Origin: Hyalella azteca
Taxonomy: Eukaryota; Arthropoda; Malacostraca; Amphipoda; Hyalellidae
NCBI RefSeq assembly: GCF_000764305.2
Contig: NW_025935144.1
Location: forward strand, 1-64,000
DNA length: 64,000 nt
Reading direction: 5' to 3'
The notes under the pieces were generated by a model that saw only the letters and a list, made by a program, of their open reading frames with translations, ran no database searches and had not been told where the DNA came from. The translations under genes and the position numbers were made by a program. The stretch's first letter is position 1, and each line of letters starts with the position of its first letter. Shown here piece after piece: positions 31,092 to 42,361 of the stretch.

Positions 31092-32257
31092 CTTACGAGT
31101 GAGCCATCCGTAATAGACTACTTAATATGAGTAACACTAGTCGGCATATTGCGTCTCTTTCTATTATTAGGTAGCCCTTTTGAGTAAAGGACTACCTAAG
31201 TGCGATGGATTCTAACTTCTACCACGTATAATGGTAATCTTTCAGAGAGCTGCAGCTGCGGTTCTAATCATGAATTCATGACAAATTCATTTCTGCCTCC
31301 ACCTTCTGTGTCGCCAACGAGGGCTCTTCTCCCGCGGGCCTTCTTATTCACTAGACATCACCGTTCTTGAAATAGCCTGGGCGGCCTCGCATACCACTGT
31401 GGATATCAGCCACCTACCAATGCTGAACTCTCTTCTGCCTTTTCATCCCTCTTCCGCTCCTGGAACGGCTCGTTCGTTAGTTAATTTTACGAACCCATTC
31501 GCCCCACCTGCATGAGTGCCGTTGAGACTGCACTAGAGGTGGTCACTGCACCACCTCGTGCGCGGCTGGCCGCAAGCCCGCAACCTGGCTGCGATCGCAA
31601 TATAACACATTCCCCCGGCGTCCTGAAGAATTTCTTCCCATCCATCTGCCCTGGCCCCAGATTATTCATCTACCTTAGCTGGCTAGACCTAGAGACAAAT
31701 GCTCCTCCTACCACTCTGTCTTTCTCCTTTGCCCACCCGGCCAGATTATAAAGTGGCTCCCAATACATCGAAGCCTCCCCTACCGCTGCTGGGTCAAAAA
31801 ATGGCTTCAAAACGGTTTATTCGTCAGTTTCAGCCTGTATATAGTGGTTTTCGCCGCAAACAATTATGGCATTTTGCATCTGGCTACATTTAAAAGTCTG
31901 GCGTAGCAGGACTATCTTATCTTGGGCAATACTAACTCTATACAAGTAGTAGATTACATCTGCCACATTGCCAACCGTTCCCTTAACGCCACCTCGCAAC
32001 TTTTGCGGACGGCTCATCTCGTAGTCGCCGTCTGGAGGACACGTCGCTGCCTCGCCGCCCACGTCGCTGCCTCGCCGCCCACGTCGCTGCCTCGCCGCCC
32101 ACGTCTTGAGGATGTCGCTCCATTGCTCCCTGACTGCTGGAGCTAGCCCCATTTCAGGTCACATGAGCTCAGGACAATTGCTTATATTACGACTGTACAT
32201 TTTAATCCCCCTCGTTTTAAAATTCTACTGAAACTAAGATATTGAGGAGCGCCCAGT
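31092..32257. other. No gene recognised; GC-richer than surroundings
   Basis: Several overlapping open frames of 60-111 codons exist on both strands but none shows a family motif. It ends at the LINE fragment that follows. Confidence 0.4.
32041..32105. repeat. Exact 20-bp tandem repeat, three units
   Basis: ACGTCGCTGCCTCGCCGCCC occurs three times without change plus a partial fourth (ACGTC). Confidence 0.95.
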
Positions 32258-32840
32258 CAGCTCGAAGCTAACAGGTTTTGAAATACACGAAGAAGAGGTT
32301 CTCAAGCGCCTGGTAGCTCAAAATCCCAACAAGTCATGTGGACCAGACGGCTTCCATCTCAGATTGCTCAAAGGATTAGCAACCGTTCTGGCCGGCCCAT
32401 TGACAGTATTCTTTCAAAAAACCTTGAACGAAGGAACTTTGCCGTCCTACTGGAAAGAAGCTCAAGTAACACCGTTGTTCAAAAAAGGCGACAAAAGCAG
32501 CCCCGGCAACTATCGCCCTGTCAGTCTGACAAGTGTTGTTTGTAAGCTAATGGAATCTGTTGTGAGGGATAGGATTACCGATCACTTGACTGATCACCAT
32601 CTCATATCAGATTGTCAACATGGTTTTATTGCCGGTAGATCCTGCACTACTAACTTATTATCTACGTTGAACGAGTGGACTCGCCTGCTGGACGAAAGGG
32701 AACCAGTGGATGCATTGTACCTCGATTTTGCCAAGGCATTTGACAGTGTTCCGCATGAACGGCTGTTACGTAAAGTGCAGTCTTTGGGAATTGAGGGAAA
32801 CGTACTCCAATGGATCAGAGATTTTCTAGTAAAAGTTTTG
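32258..32840 (+). pseudogene. Jockey/CR1-like LINE reverse transcriptase, N-terminal half
   Basis: One open frame contains SCGPDGFHLRLLK, the fingers block FFQKTLNEGTLPSYWKEA, TPLFKKGDKSSPGNYRPVSL, QHGFIAGRSCTTNLL and the first catalytic block ALYLDFAKAFDSVPHE. It ends at QWIRDFL (about 32833), where unrelated sequence begins. The catalytic YADD region is missing, so the copy is a fragment. The reading is intact over the 190 codons present, indicating a fairly recent origin. Confidence 0.9.
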
Positions 32841-33051
32841 TGGTGTTTTCTTTGCTTTTAAATTTCTGGTGAATCTGCAATTAAAGCAATCTAGTGACTT
32901 ATTTACACCTAAATACTGGCACCTGGAAAATCATGTCTAACATGGAAAATGAGGCAAGGAGGTGCCATGCACCATCTACGCATCTTCTGGAAGAGCAGGT
33001 TGACACAGCTGGTCTGCTTGAACAACCCTGCTGGGGTTACTGGACAAAGTT

Positions 33052-33768
33052 TTGGACAACATGGAACCCCAGGAAGTGACAGAAGTCACTGAAGCAATAA
33101 AGGACACCTTCAAGTACTATAAATTGAAGGCAATGACCTTGACTAAAAGGTTCAAAGACACAGGGCACATGGAACGATCAAAGGGTTTGAGGACTGAACG
33201 ACTTGCCTTCAAGGAGGAAGTCAATGAATGTCTCTCTCTTCTCCGCGAACTGGAGGGAGACATGGACCCCAAAGATACCTCCCAGGTATCAATCACCGAT
33301 ACTACTGAAACGTCTTCCAAATCTCAAGTTTCTGCTTCCGAGCCTGACTTGGATTTAGTTCCTGCTCCAGCCCAATTTTCGGACAACCTGAACCTCAAGG
33401 TCTTGCCTACTGAAAACAGAGCCTCACAAACCCAGTCTTACATTGATGAGCTTGCTGAGCTCTCAATGCAGGAAAACGATCTGAATCAACCTGGCTTGAA
33501 CCCCATAGGCAGTGGTGGACCCACCACTGCCCATTTGACAACATCTCTCTACACAATCCAACACCATTCTACTCATGCACCCCAATTCAACACACCTGTG
33601 CTCCCAGGCCAGCAAGAAACTTCACTTGGAACCCACTACCAACAACAACCCACAAGCCTTCCCAGCCTCGGAAGTCATCCGTTTGGGTACGAACAGCCAC
33701 AATCCGCATCGGCACCCCGGGAAACTTTTGATCCTTCCTATGCCCCATCACCGAGCTCATCCTGCTGA
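33052..33768 (+). CDS. Hypothetical ORF, possibly retroelement gag-like
   Basis: A 238-codon open frame. The first ~75 residues are charged and helical (RSKGLRTERLAFKEEVNECL), and the rest is rich in Ser, Thr, Pro and Gln. It lies directly upstream of BEL/Pao pol and contains a 27-bp block identical to a piece of that pol. A gag N-terminal role is therefore plausible, but no diagnostic motif (major homology or zinc knuckle) is present, and I am not sure it is a gene. An in-frame upstream start at 32934 is not available. Confidence 0.35.
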   Translation: MDNMEPQEVTEVTEAIKDTFKYYKLKAMTLTKRFKDTGHMERSKGLRTERLAFKEEVNECLSLLRELEGDMDPKDTSQVSITDTTETSSKSQVSASEPDLDLVPAPAQFSDNLNLKVLPTENRASQTQSYIDELAELSMQENDLNQPGLNPIGSGGPTTAHLTTSLYTIQHHSTHAPQFNTPVLPGQQETSLGTHYQQQPTSLPSLGSHPFGYEQPQSASAPRETFDPSYAPSPSSSC

Positions 33769-34010
33769 TGAGCGGCAAATGATCAGGCCTCCTGCATCCC
33801 CCCTTTACTGTACTGGATTTGTGGGCAGGGAGTGTGCTGGAATAAATCCCAGCATTAGCATTAATGCTAGTTTTAGTTTAATATTTTTTTTTGCATCTGC
33901 GTAGGCAGACAGTGGCGTTCCGGGTGACTTAGAAATTTTGGCGGTTAGAGAAGCGTCGATCCCTGTTACTGGGATAAACAACGATGTGACACGTAGACAA
34001 AACAAAAGTA

Positions 34011-34115
34011 AGCACGTCATGTGAAGATGGACTGAAAAGAAGTACAGTAAGATTCCAAATTCTGTATTTCATTCTCCGCAAACCATCTGCGGCCTCTGGC
34101 ATGAGGCCGTGTCAG
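34011..34115 (+). repeat. Direct repeat flanking BEL/Pao pol, left copy
   Basis: Begins AGCACGTCATGTGAAGATGG; the matching copy is at 37303-37410 in the same orientation. Both include the CATTCTCCGCAAACCATCTG block and a small hairpin that differs by compensating changes (GGCCTCTGGCATGAGGCC here, GTCCTCTGGCAATGAGGAC there). The pair brackets the pol frame, so they may be LTR remnants. Confidence 0.75.
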
Positions 34116-34273
34116 GTATATTTACCTAAATCTGCTATTTTCTGACTTACTACAAATTTACTGCATTAATTAAGTTCCACATTTGAAGTTTGAACTTTTC
34201 CCAGCGTATATATAGGTGTGGATTATATAGATTACCTTCAGAGCAGCGCGACTAGAGGTTTCCCGCCATTTAT

Positions 34274-34311
34274 ACAACACTTCTCTTTAACTTCACTTCT
34301 TGTTGTTTGTC
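34274..34311. repeat. Tip of the foldback family
   Basis: ACAACACTTCTCTTTAACTT and the following bases match the left end of the element at 19440 and the inverse of the right ends at 22830 and 55983. The rest of that element is absent. Confidence 0.7.
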
Positions 34312-34317
34312 TATTCC

Positions 34318-34516
34318 CGAGGCACCGGAAACAAAGACCATTCAAAAGAAGTATCTTTCGTCGATCTTCAAACGGTTTATTTGCAAAAATCTTGCAGTCT
34401 TTCAGGAGATGCGTTGCAGAAGGGTGAAGCACACATACGTCTCTTCCAGCGGGGTCGTAAACTAATGTTTCGGGTACAGGTTTGCTTTTTGTAGCGTAGG
34501 TCCTTTCGTCTCGCAC
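34318..34516 (-). pseudogene. BEL/Pao gag zinc-knuckle fragment, inverted relative to pol
   Basis: The - strand reads CVLHPSATHLLKDCKIFANK, then LNGLCFRCLG, the C-x-x-H...C and CFRC pattern of the BEL/Pao gag zinc-knuckle region. In an intact element this would lie upstream of pol on the same strand. Here it runs the opposite way and is cut by the foldback tip, so a rearrangement has occurred. Confidence 0.7.
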
Positions 34517-34551
34517 CCTGTTCAGTTTGCGCCTTTTTACTTTGCCGAAAA

Positions 34552-37140
34552 GACGACCCAGTGCTGCCGGACAACAGGAAGGCAGTGTTTCACCGGACGC
34601 ACAACACCCTGGAAAGACTCAAGAAAGAACCAGCAAAATTATCTCAATGCATCGAAGTGATGCAGAAGTATCTCGACGCGGAACATGTAGAAGCCGTTCC
34701 TCTGGAAGAACTGGAACCGAGTAGGCCAGGCAAGGCTTGGTGGATCCCAATTTTCCCAGTCACGCACCCGAAGAAACAGAAAGTCAGACTGGTTTTCGAT
34801 TCATCGGCCAAGTATCAAGGAACGAGCCTTAACGCAGAATTGCTCGCGGGCCCCGACCTGAACAACCGCTTACGTGCAGTACTTCTTCGCTTCAGACTTG
34901 GAGCCGTGGCATTCGCGGCAGACATTGAATCCATGTTCCATGGATTTTTCCTACAGTCTCAAGACAAGGATTTTACCAGATTTTACTGGTTCAACAAAAA
35001 TGATGCCAAGAACGGACTCACCCAATTTAGAGCAAACGTCCATATTTTCGGCAACTGCAGCAGCCCTGCAGTCGCAACACTCGGACTTCGACATGCAGTC
35101 AATTGTCCGGACCTTGAAGTCTCCCCAGAAACTCGCGACTTCGTTGAAAGGCGTTTTTATGTAGACGACGGTCTCGGCACGGCAGATAGCCCCCAGCAGG
35201 CTATAAACATCCTCACCGAGACTAGAAAAGTGTTGAGCAAATTCAACATCAGGCTTCATAAAATCTGCAGCAACAACAGATAGGTGCTGCAAGCCTTCCC
35301 AGCCTCGGAAGTCATCACTGACCCAAGAGAACTGGAGCTGAACCACTGTGGGGAAAGGAGCATCCAACAAACACTTGGTCTTTCCTGGAACATCGCTTCC
35401 GACGAATTCATCATTCGCACCAACGTGCCGGAACGACCCTTCACCAAGAGAGGTGTGTTATCGACCATCAATTCGATTTTTGACCCACTTGGATTTGCAA
35501 GTCCAATTGTTCTTACAGGACGACTAATTCAACGCGCCATCATCTCGACGAAACCATGCATCGACCAACCTCCTTCGAACGACTGGGACAATCCATTGCC
35601 ACCAGATCACCTGGAATCTTGGAAAAACTGGAAAATGAACCTGATCGCATCCTCTGGGTTCGCAGTACCTCGCGGTTACTGCCCACCTGAATTCGGCGAA
35701 GTAAAGAAGCGCGAACTGCACGCCTTCTCCGACGCTTCGAAGGATGCAATTGGTTTCGTGGTGTACTTGTGATCGTGCAACGATTCGAACGAAGTGCACG
35801 TCGCCTTCGTGTGTGCGAGCTCCAAGGTTGCCCCTCGCACTGCATTAACTATTCCTCGGCTTGAGCTCTGTGCCGCAATGGACGTTTCCATCGCGGTAAA
35901 ACAACTTGCCACGGAGCTGAACATTGACGTCCAGGACGTGTATCTATACACCGACAGCAAGATCGTCATTGGCTACATCACCAACGAAACCAAGAATTTT
36001 TCGATGTACATCACTAGGAGAGTCAACATGCTACTGAAATGCTACTCTGCTCAGCACTGGAGCTACATAACAACAGAAGAAAATCCTGCAGACATGGCTT
36101 CTCGTCCTCACGACCACGCATCCCTCTCAATGACCTGCTGGTTGCGGGGACCTCGCTTTCTTTGGTTGCATGGAAAACTTGCACGCAACCGTCCGGAGCC
36201 AGACGAAGAACTGCCTGAGACCCTGATTGAGGTCAGTAGCCTGCTCACCAACGTTTCTGCACCGTCGGGCGGTCTGCAGACAATATGCGACAAAGTGAGC
36301 AGTTGGAACAGGGCAGTCAAGGTAGTCCAGATTGCGACCTCTTTCGCCTGTCGTCTACTAGATAGGCATCGCAAAAGTCGAGGTCATTACATTGTTCAAC
36401 GCCCTACAGTATCTTTGGACGCCGCCGGAAAGATACTCATCGAAATCACGCAAAAGAATGCCCTACCAGAAATATTTCGCCACCTCTCCTCGAGCACAGG
36501 AAACTTGCCCGGCGATCACGTTTTCGCACCACTGTCGCCATTCGTCGACGCCGACGGCCTGATCAGAGTAGGCGGACGCCTGCGTCACTCAGAACTGACT
36601 GCGGCCGTAAAATTTCCAATATTACTGCCAAGAAACCACGCGATCGCCAAACTCATTTTTCTTCACTATCATCAACAGGTAAAACACCAAGGACGCGTGC
36701 TAACTCAAGGAGCGATACGTGAAGCCGGTTTCTTCATACACCGATCTTCCAAATTAATCAAGGACGAAATAGCAAGGTGCGTGTTGTGCAGGAGGCTTCG
36801 TGGAACCTTCGTTAGTCAACAAATGAGCGATCTTCCCGCAGACAGGCTTTAGGAGGCTCCTCCTTTCACAAACTGTGGCCTAGACGCACTAGGACCCTTC
36901 TACGTCACCGACGGCTACACGACAAGACGTAGTCGTGCCACGAAGAAGGTATGGGCGGTCCTCTTCACCTGCCTCGTATCTCGTGCCGTTCACGTGGAAC
37001 CGCTTCACGCGATGGACACTTCTGCATTCAAGAACGCGCTTCGACGGTTTTTCGCCTTGCGTGGAACGTGCAAGCGCATACGATGCGACATGGGCACAAA
37101 CTTCATCGGCAACTTCAACCAGGAAAAGGCAACCGTGTCT
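34552..37140 (+). pseudogene. BEL/Pao retrotransposon pol (RT, RNase H, integrase)
   Basis: One frame runs from about 34552 to 37140, broken by TAG (35281-35283), TGA (35770-35772) and TAG (36850-36852). Order: RT with WWIPIFPVTHPKK, VRLVFDSSAKY, AADIESMFHGF and RRFYVDDGLG (catalytic YVDD); RNase H with LHAFSDASKDAIGFVVY and the later LYTDSKIVIGYI; integrase zinc region ending CVLCRRLRG; integrase core with LDALGPFYV and IRCDMGTNF, supplying two of the three catalytic acids. The third (Glu) is lost, because the frame ends near an N at 37145. In the RT second block DIESMF replaces the usual DIxxMF pattern consistently with Pao. No frameshifts were needed; it is dead by three stops and truncation. 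Confidence 0.93.
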
Positions 37141-37302
37141 CTGANTTTTTCCTTGACAAAATTTTCCTGTTGCCGCCTATATGGAAATTTCTGAATATTC
37201 CTAAGCGTCTTGAATTGCTCAATCGTTACCGACTAACGTTTCTAGGAGTTACTATTAAGACTAATTTTAAGTTCTGCCTTCTTATGGTACTCTGTTTTGC
37301 AG

Positions 37303-37410
37303 AGCACGTCATGTGAAGATGGACTGAAAAGAAGTACAGTAAGATACCAAAAAATCTGTATTTCATTCTCCGCAAACCATCTGCGTCCTCTGGCAATGAG
37401 GACGCGTCAG
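37303..37410 (+). repeat. Direct repeat flanking BEL/Pao pol, right copy
   Basis: Partner of 34011-34115, same orientation. The two copies differ by a few substitutions and one small indel (GATACCAAAAAATC versus GATTCCAAATTC). Confidence 0.75.
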
Positions 37411-37419
37411 TACATGTTG

Positions 37420-38920
37420 AAAGCTCTCCCGCAACAGTGTAGTCGTGAGTCCTCTACACGCTTCTTCATGCTCTCGCGTCAGATCGCGACAATCTTTCGT
37501 CCAGCGGCGGCCTCCTGTCCGTTCTATGGCGTCCGCGGTCGTTCTCACACAAGCGTGCCAATTGCCGTATCCATAACACTGTATTGATCCCTTATCTTCT
37601 CTCCATGATTTTAACCTCCAATCCCAACCACAACCTCGTCTGCTTTCTATATTGCTACCTTAAAAGCAGTCCAGAACTAGATTTCCTTTCAGGATCCTAT
37701 ACATTGAATTTCCCGAAGGTCGGTCATCTACTCTGTACTTTTCAATCACTTAATTTCTGATTGCAAGCAACATCGCCTTGTATGCCGACCGTTCTATCTC
37801 GGTTTTCAGAATGCTCGAAGTTACACAGCCTGCCTGGGGAAAATCTTCTCTAGCGTCTGTAGTCACGCTCTTCAACTCGGCACTGGCGAATCGTGAATTC
37901 ACCTCTACGCTAAGATCTGCGATGATCATATTACTCTTACATGAATTCTCGAATTCACGTGTAATATGGTATACTCAATATTCCTCAGCGTCACTTAAAG
38001 GTCACTGCCACCGAGGCGGCTAGAATCTTTCGCCTATCGTGCCTCGGAGGCCGTCATCGCCATGTGCTCCTGACACCTCGTCATCACCACGTGCTACAGT
38101 TCGTCTCGTGGCCAACATCATCGAGCAGGGACACGTGAGCTAATAGTAAGCTGACAATTATTGATTTGTTGTCATTAACGACCACTTATATCAAGCCACC
38201 CTAGTTAATTTCATTTTGCTCCAATTAACCTATCTCTTGTTACCCTGGCCTTGAAAACCCCTGATAAGGGGTAAATTTATTAAATGTGGTCGGGTGCTAG
38301 CTCCCCACAAAGCCTTCTTCGCCTTCACTCACCTTCTCTCTGTAAGCTGCCTCGATCCGCTCTTGTGCGAACATCGGCAAAACCATCGACTTCATTTGAA
38401 ACACTATCACTATGGTGCAACAGTACCTATTATGTCAATGGTATTAGTCATTGAAAGAGCACAAGGTCATTATGAAATGCGGATAAAAGCAGTTTATTAG
38501 GGTTAAATTCATAAATTTATATTTTATAAGCAAATAAGTTGTCCGCAAAATCTATGTTATCTTGATCAGAAACGTCTTGGAAATCATCTGCATTGGCAGT
38601 TGTGAACTCAATAATGCTCGTGTAATAAAATAGACAACTACATTTTAAACGAGCGAGTAAAACAAATTCTCAAAACAGAATAACGTAAGAATTAATTCGT
38701 CAACAAGAACAACTACCAGTGGATATGAACTCTGCTCATTATTCTGGAAAATTTAGCTAGAAAGATATTCAAGGATGCGGAATTTTTCAAATCATAAACA
38801 CCTCCGATGTAAACTACAAATTCCCCTACAGTTGTGGAGCTACATCGACAAGTCTCCAAAGCTCCAATAATCACCAAACAACTCAGACCAGGGACCACTA
38901 CTGCCCTGTTTCAAATGACG
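37420..38920. other. No gene recognised
   Basis: No family motif, repeat end or RNA signal recognised. Open frames of 60-96 codons occur on both strands without support. Confidence 0.4.
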
Positions 38921-38924
38921 CAGA

Positions 38925-39450
38925 CCCATCGGATGATCGCACATTACCATTATATAACAGATTATTATGGCCAACGCACATTATATACGATCAATATGGC
39001 TGTTGCCTGCTGTGCTGATAGACAGGAACAGTCGGACTCACTTGCGCTACCACCAAATGGCACCAATTTGGCCATCGCTTGACATGGACGCATGTCTCAT
39101 ACAAGTTATGACCTATGTGGCATTTTGGCTGACTGGCTGACGCGGCAATGCCTAATATTGACGCGGACTCGCACACATTACGATCAATGTGGCCATCGCC
39201 CATCATTGTATTATGCATCATATATAATATTACAGGCAGTCAGGCATAAATATTATCACTGATGCGGCTGATGCCCAATGATTGATGTGGACTCAGGCAT
39301 GTTACGACCAATGTGGCCATTGCCTTACGTGGAGGCATGTGCATTATGTGGTGGCGTATGCCCAATGATCGACGTATACGGTATACTCAATTACTCACGC
39401 GCATTGCGACCAATGTGGCCGTTGCCTGACATGGACTCGCGCCTATTAGG
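38925..39450. repeat. Degenerate tandem repeat built on ACGACCAATGTGGCC
   Basis: The core RCGATCAATRTGGCYRTYGCC recurs near 38985, 39180, 39305 and 39408, preceded each time by a CGCACATTA-like or GGCATGTTA-like sequence and by TGGACTCG. Spacing is about 100-190 bp, so this looks like an old decayed satellite. Confidence 0.6.
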
Positions 39451-39950
39451 CTGAGTCTTTAACTCCCTTAGGTCAAGTTAGGTGCATATGTAAAAGCTAT
39501 TAGACTGTTGACATAACTTGACATTGTACTGCGCATCAAAGAACGCAACAACCAACAGCAGGTAACTTAGTCATTTTGCTCTCTGCTACCTAATACGTAC
39601 TCGTATTCCATGACAGATGATGGTACAAGAGCATTCTAAAGAATCACTTATCCATCAAGCATCATTCATTTTAACTAGTCTGACTTATGTACAGTTGTAC
39701 ACCACACCATTTGATGGTCAACATGTTAACAACTTCGTTGACATTGTAACTACCGTCAATGCCACTAAAGTCGCCACGCTACAGGGGAAAGGAAATATTT
39801 CTTAAATAGGACCCAAAACGAACATTTCGTTAACTTAGGAAAATACTAGAACTTTTATTGGTAATGCTTAAAGATACTATAAAACATTTCCGACAATAAA
39901 TTTGTAAATATTTGTGAGATTCTAAATCAACACGACGAAAATTTTGCAAT

Positions 39951-40195
39951 GCAGGGTGGCCCAGTGGTTACAGTTCAGCAGAGTAACATTGTACCAAGAG
40001 AGGCGCGGGTTCGATCCCAGCTCTGTGGGCCAGTTTCTGGTCAGAATCGGCAAGGAGGCCGGGCGGTTAAAGCACAGCAGCATTGTAGCAGTGAGTTGCG
40101 AGCTCGAGACCACAAAATGCTGTGAATGTTCTGCGATGATCGGAATCGGCGACAAGCCTACGGCCTAATAAACTCTGAAACCGCTATTATTATTA
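39951..40195 (+). repeat. tRNA-derived SINE, copy 1
   Basis: Begins GCAGGGTGGCCCAGTGGTTA, which holds a polymerase III A-box-like motif, followed about 50 bp later by the B box GGTTCGATCC. The tRNA-unrelated body (TTTCTGGTCAGAATCGG, GGCCGGGCGGTTAA, CGGCCTAATAAAC) is shared with 53901-54145. It ends in a TATTATT tail. It is a retroposon, not a tRNA gene: no cloverleaf 3' half follows. Confidence 0.88.
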
Positions 40196-40199
40196 TATT

Positions 40200-40985
40200 A
40201 TAAAACGAATTTTTTCCTTCTCCTGTCTGAACCGCGTTCGGGCGATGCTCTTTTACCAAGAAAATGTTTTCCGTACAAGCCCGGGGTCATTCCGAGCTGA
40301 AACGCAGTAGAGAGGTTCATATTGCTCGTACTCCGAATTTTAGAGACATTGTAATATAGGTAGTCATTATTTTATTCTAAATATACCTGGCGATCTAAGT
40401 GCATACAAATTTGGGATAAATGGCGAGGTTTGTGTAGGACGTTTGCTTTACGAGGCAGGACTTAAACGATAATTTTCTTTGCTAATTTATACCAACAATG
40501 CAATAAGTGTGTCCGGGTGTTGTCTAAAATAATTAAAGAATCATTCCCCATTAATGTTCTTCCCCACATAATTGACAATTCGTTTTTAAAAACGTTGTAA
40601 AATGACTTTAAAAGTCGTGCACGACGCTTGTAAATCGATCAGAGTTGCGCGAACGAAGGGTAGAGCGCTGCATGGAAGTTTATGAGCTTGTTTGAATAAG
40701 CCTGACAAGAGTCGACTTTCTTACAATTTACAAATAATCTTATTTATCTTAATAAGGCAAACTACCTCGTTATATCTCTTGAAGCGAAGAGATGAAAACA
40801 AACAAAACTATTTTAAGCACATGGCAAACTTGAAAGGATAAAATCCATGTCGGAAAATGAATATTTATATAGGTACCTACGTTATTTTGTGTGATTAATG
40901 CGGTACATGCATTTGTTATACAATTGGTATACAAAATATAATTATTTTGTATCATAAGAAGACTTCAAGAAAAGGAATAAAACTA
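40200..40985. other. No gene recognised
   Basis: AT-rich spacer with nothing identified on either strand. Confidence 0.4.
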
Positions 40986-40989
40986 AGAT

Positions 40990-41290
40990 TGTTGAGGCAG
41001 AAGGACATGGGAAATGCTCCTGCAGCCTGCAGAACGGAGAATCTTCACACTTCATGCGCTCCATGGGGACGCCTGTCGGTGACCAGCTGACCACCACTGC
41101 CGTGCATCGAATGTACTATCATGATCCCTTCCCTCAAGAACGTAGCCTATAACACTTGTTGACTGTAACATTATCAGCCGCAAGCCACGAGACAGATCAC
41201 ATCCATTGAATGAGATCAATCAGCCCACTGGAAAGTAGCCTGACGTAGAATGGCCCAGCATCGTGCGCCAATACGCAAAAAAATACACCA
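40990..41290. repeat. Dispersed repeat H, copy 2 (inverted)
   Basis: Reverse-complement match to 718-1010, including CCACCACTGCCGTGC, GATCCCTTCCCT and AGACAGATCACATC. This copy is not next to a LINE tail, which shows the repeat is independent of the LINE. Confidence 0.7.
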
Positions 41291-41348
41291 CCTGGACGGA
41301 GTGCGCCGGAGCCGTCGTTCGAGCCTGCGGTCGAACGGCCACGCGTCG

Positions 41349-41522
41349 TGCGACGATAAATTTTGGAACAGAACTATGCTATCTAAAACCTAACCTCAGA
41401 TGCTGTGAGCTAAAAGTTACTTAATTTAGCAAAGCTGCGGAAGTCGCTCGTCAAAGGACGATAGATTTTGGAACAGAACTATGTTTTCTGAAACCTAACC
41501 CCGGATGTTGAGCTAAAAGTGA
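41349..41522. repeat. Two direct units of about 65 bp
   Basis: ACGATARATTTTGGAACAGA and the following bases through GAGCTAAAAGT occur at about 41349-41414 and 41458-41520, with about 45 bp of unique sequence between. Confidence 0.8.
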
Positions 41523-42196
41523 CGGTCTGGTGGTGCACGGCAGGATGCATGCAGTTCCACTGGGCACTGGCGACCTGCTGGGCTGGTTGGTCGCAGTCCG
41601 CTGTCCGCAAGTTACAGTTCGAGCTAAAGTCAGGGTGTGAAGTGATGCTTCGATGCAACGTTCAGTGGTGGACAACCATTACTCTCTATGCTATTCGCTT
41701 CAGAATATGGTGGCGTAAAGCTACTAATGTTTAAAGCAAGATGATGTCACGGGCTAGTTACCGTCGGATGGCTTAATCCACGGCTGATTGGTGGTCATCT
41801 GGAAATATGCTAGGCGTTCCTTTCAAGGCTGATTGGTGCACAAATTTGGTGGTGCACGGCTGCGTACCCGCTCCTTGCATGCTCATGCGCGTGTCACGCA
41901 CGACTCTCGGGTCGCAGGGTAGTGGCGGGGTGGCGGCCGCCGCCATTTGATCTTGAAAGTAGGTAGATAAGGTAATTACCGTAGCGTAGCCTAGGTGCCA
42001 CACACAGTGACGGAATATAGGGATTTGGTAGGTTTGCATTCTAAAGGCTTTTAAATAAATATGGCAACATTTTGTGACGTTTCGCCGTTGCTGACGCGTA
42101 GTGCGGTGTTTTGAGAGTCACATAAAGCAAACAGAACTTGAGTAACGCATACGGTTATTTTTTTTTAAGTTTTTCATTTCTCGATGCGTCCTTAAT

Positions 42197-42361
42197 GTGA
42201 CGGAATATACCACGTTTACCCTAGTCTGACGCGCAAATGTATGACGTCACTATTTCAACCATCAACGAACACATGGAACTAAAACAAAGCTTGATATAAA
42301 GGAAAAACTAGAGAGGTGTCGGAATTACCCACGATGTCGGAATATACCGCGTTTACCCTAG
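42197..42361. repeat. Direct copies of a terminal-repeat-like motif
   Basis: CGGAATATACCRCGTTTACC plus CTAG occurs at 42200-42224 and 42336-42361; a partial GTGACGGAATATA is at 42006-42018. In layout it resembles the ends of the pogo-like families in this window (a fixed start, then a G/C block), but the two good copies point the same way. Confidence 0.5.

Noticed and set aside
31487..31900. Overlapping ORFs in the GC-richer 31.5-31.9 kb stretch
   Set aside because: Frames on both strands are equally open and none has domain features or splice support.
33587..34020. Open frames overlapping the gag-like ORF in other frames
   Set aside because: They overlap a longer frame and carry no domain; treated as shadows.
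34951..36374. Long - strand frames opposite BEL/Pao pol
   Set aside because: The + strand carries RT, RNase H and integrase motifs over the whole region; the - frames are mirror artefacts.
39951..40030. tRNA gene
   Set aside because: A and B boxes are present but no acceptor stem pairing or T-arm completion follows; a second diverged copy shows it is a SINE.
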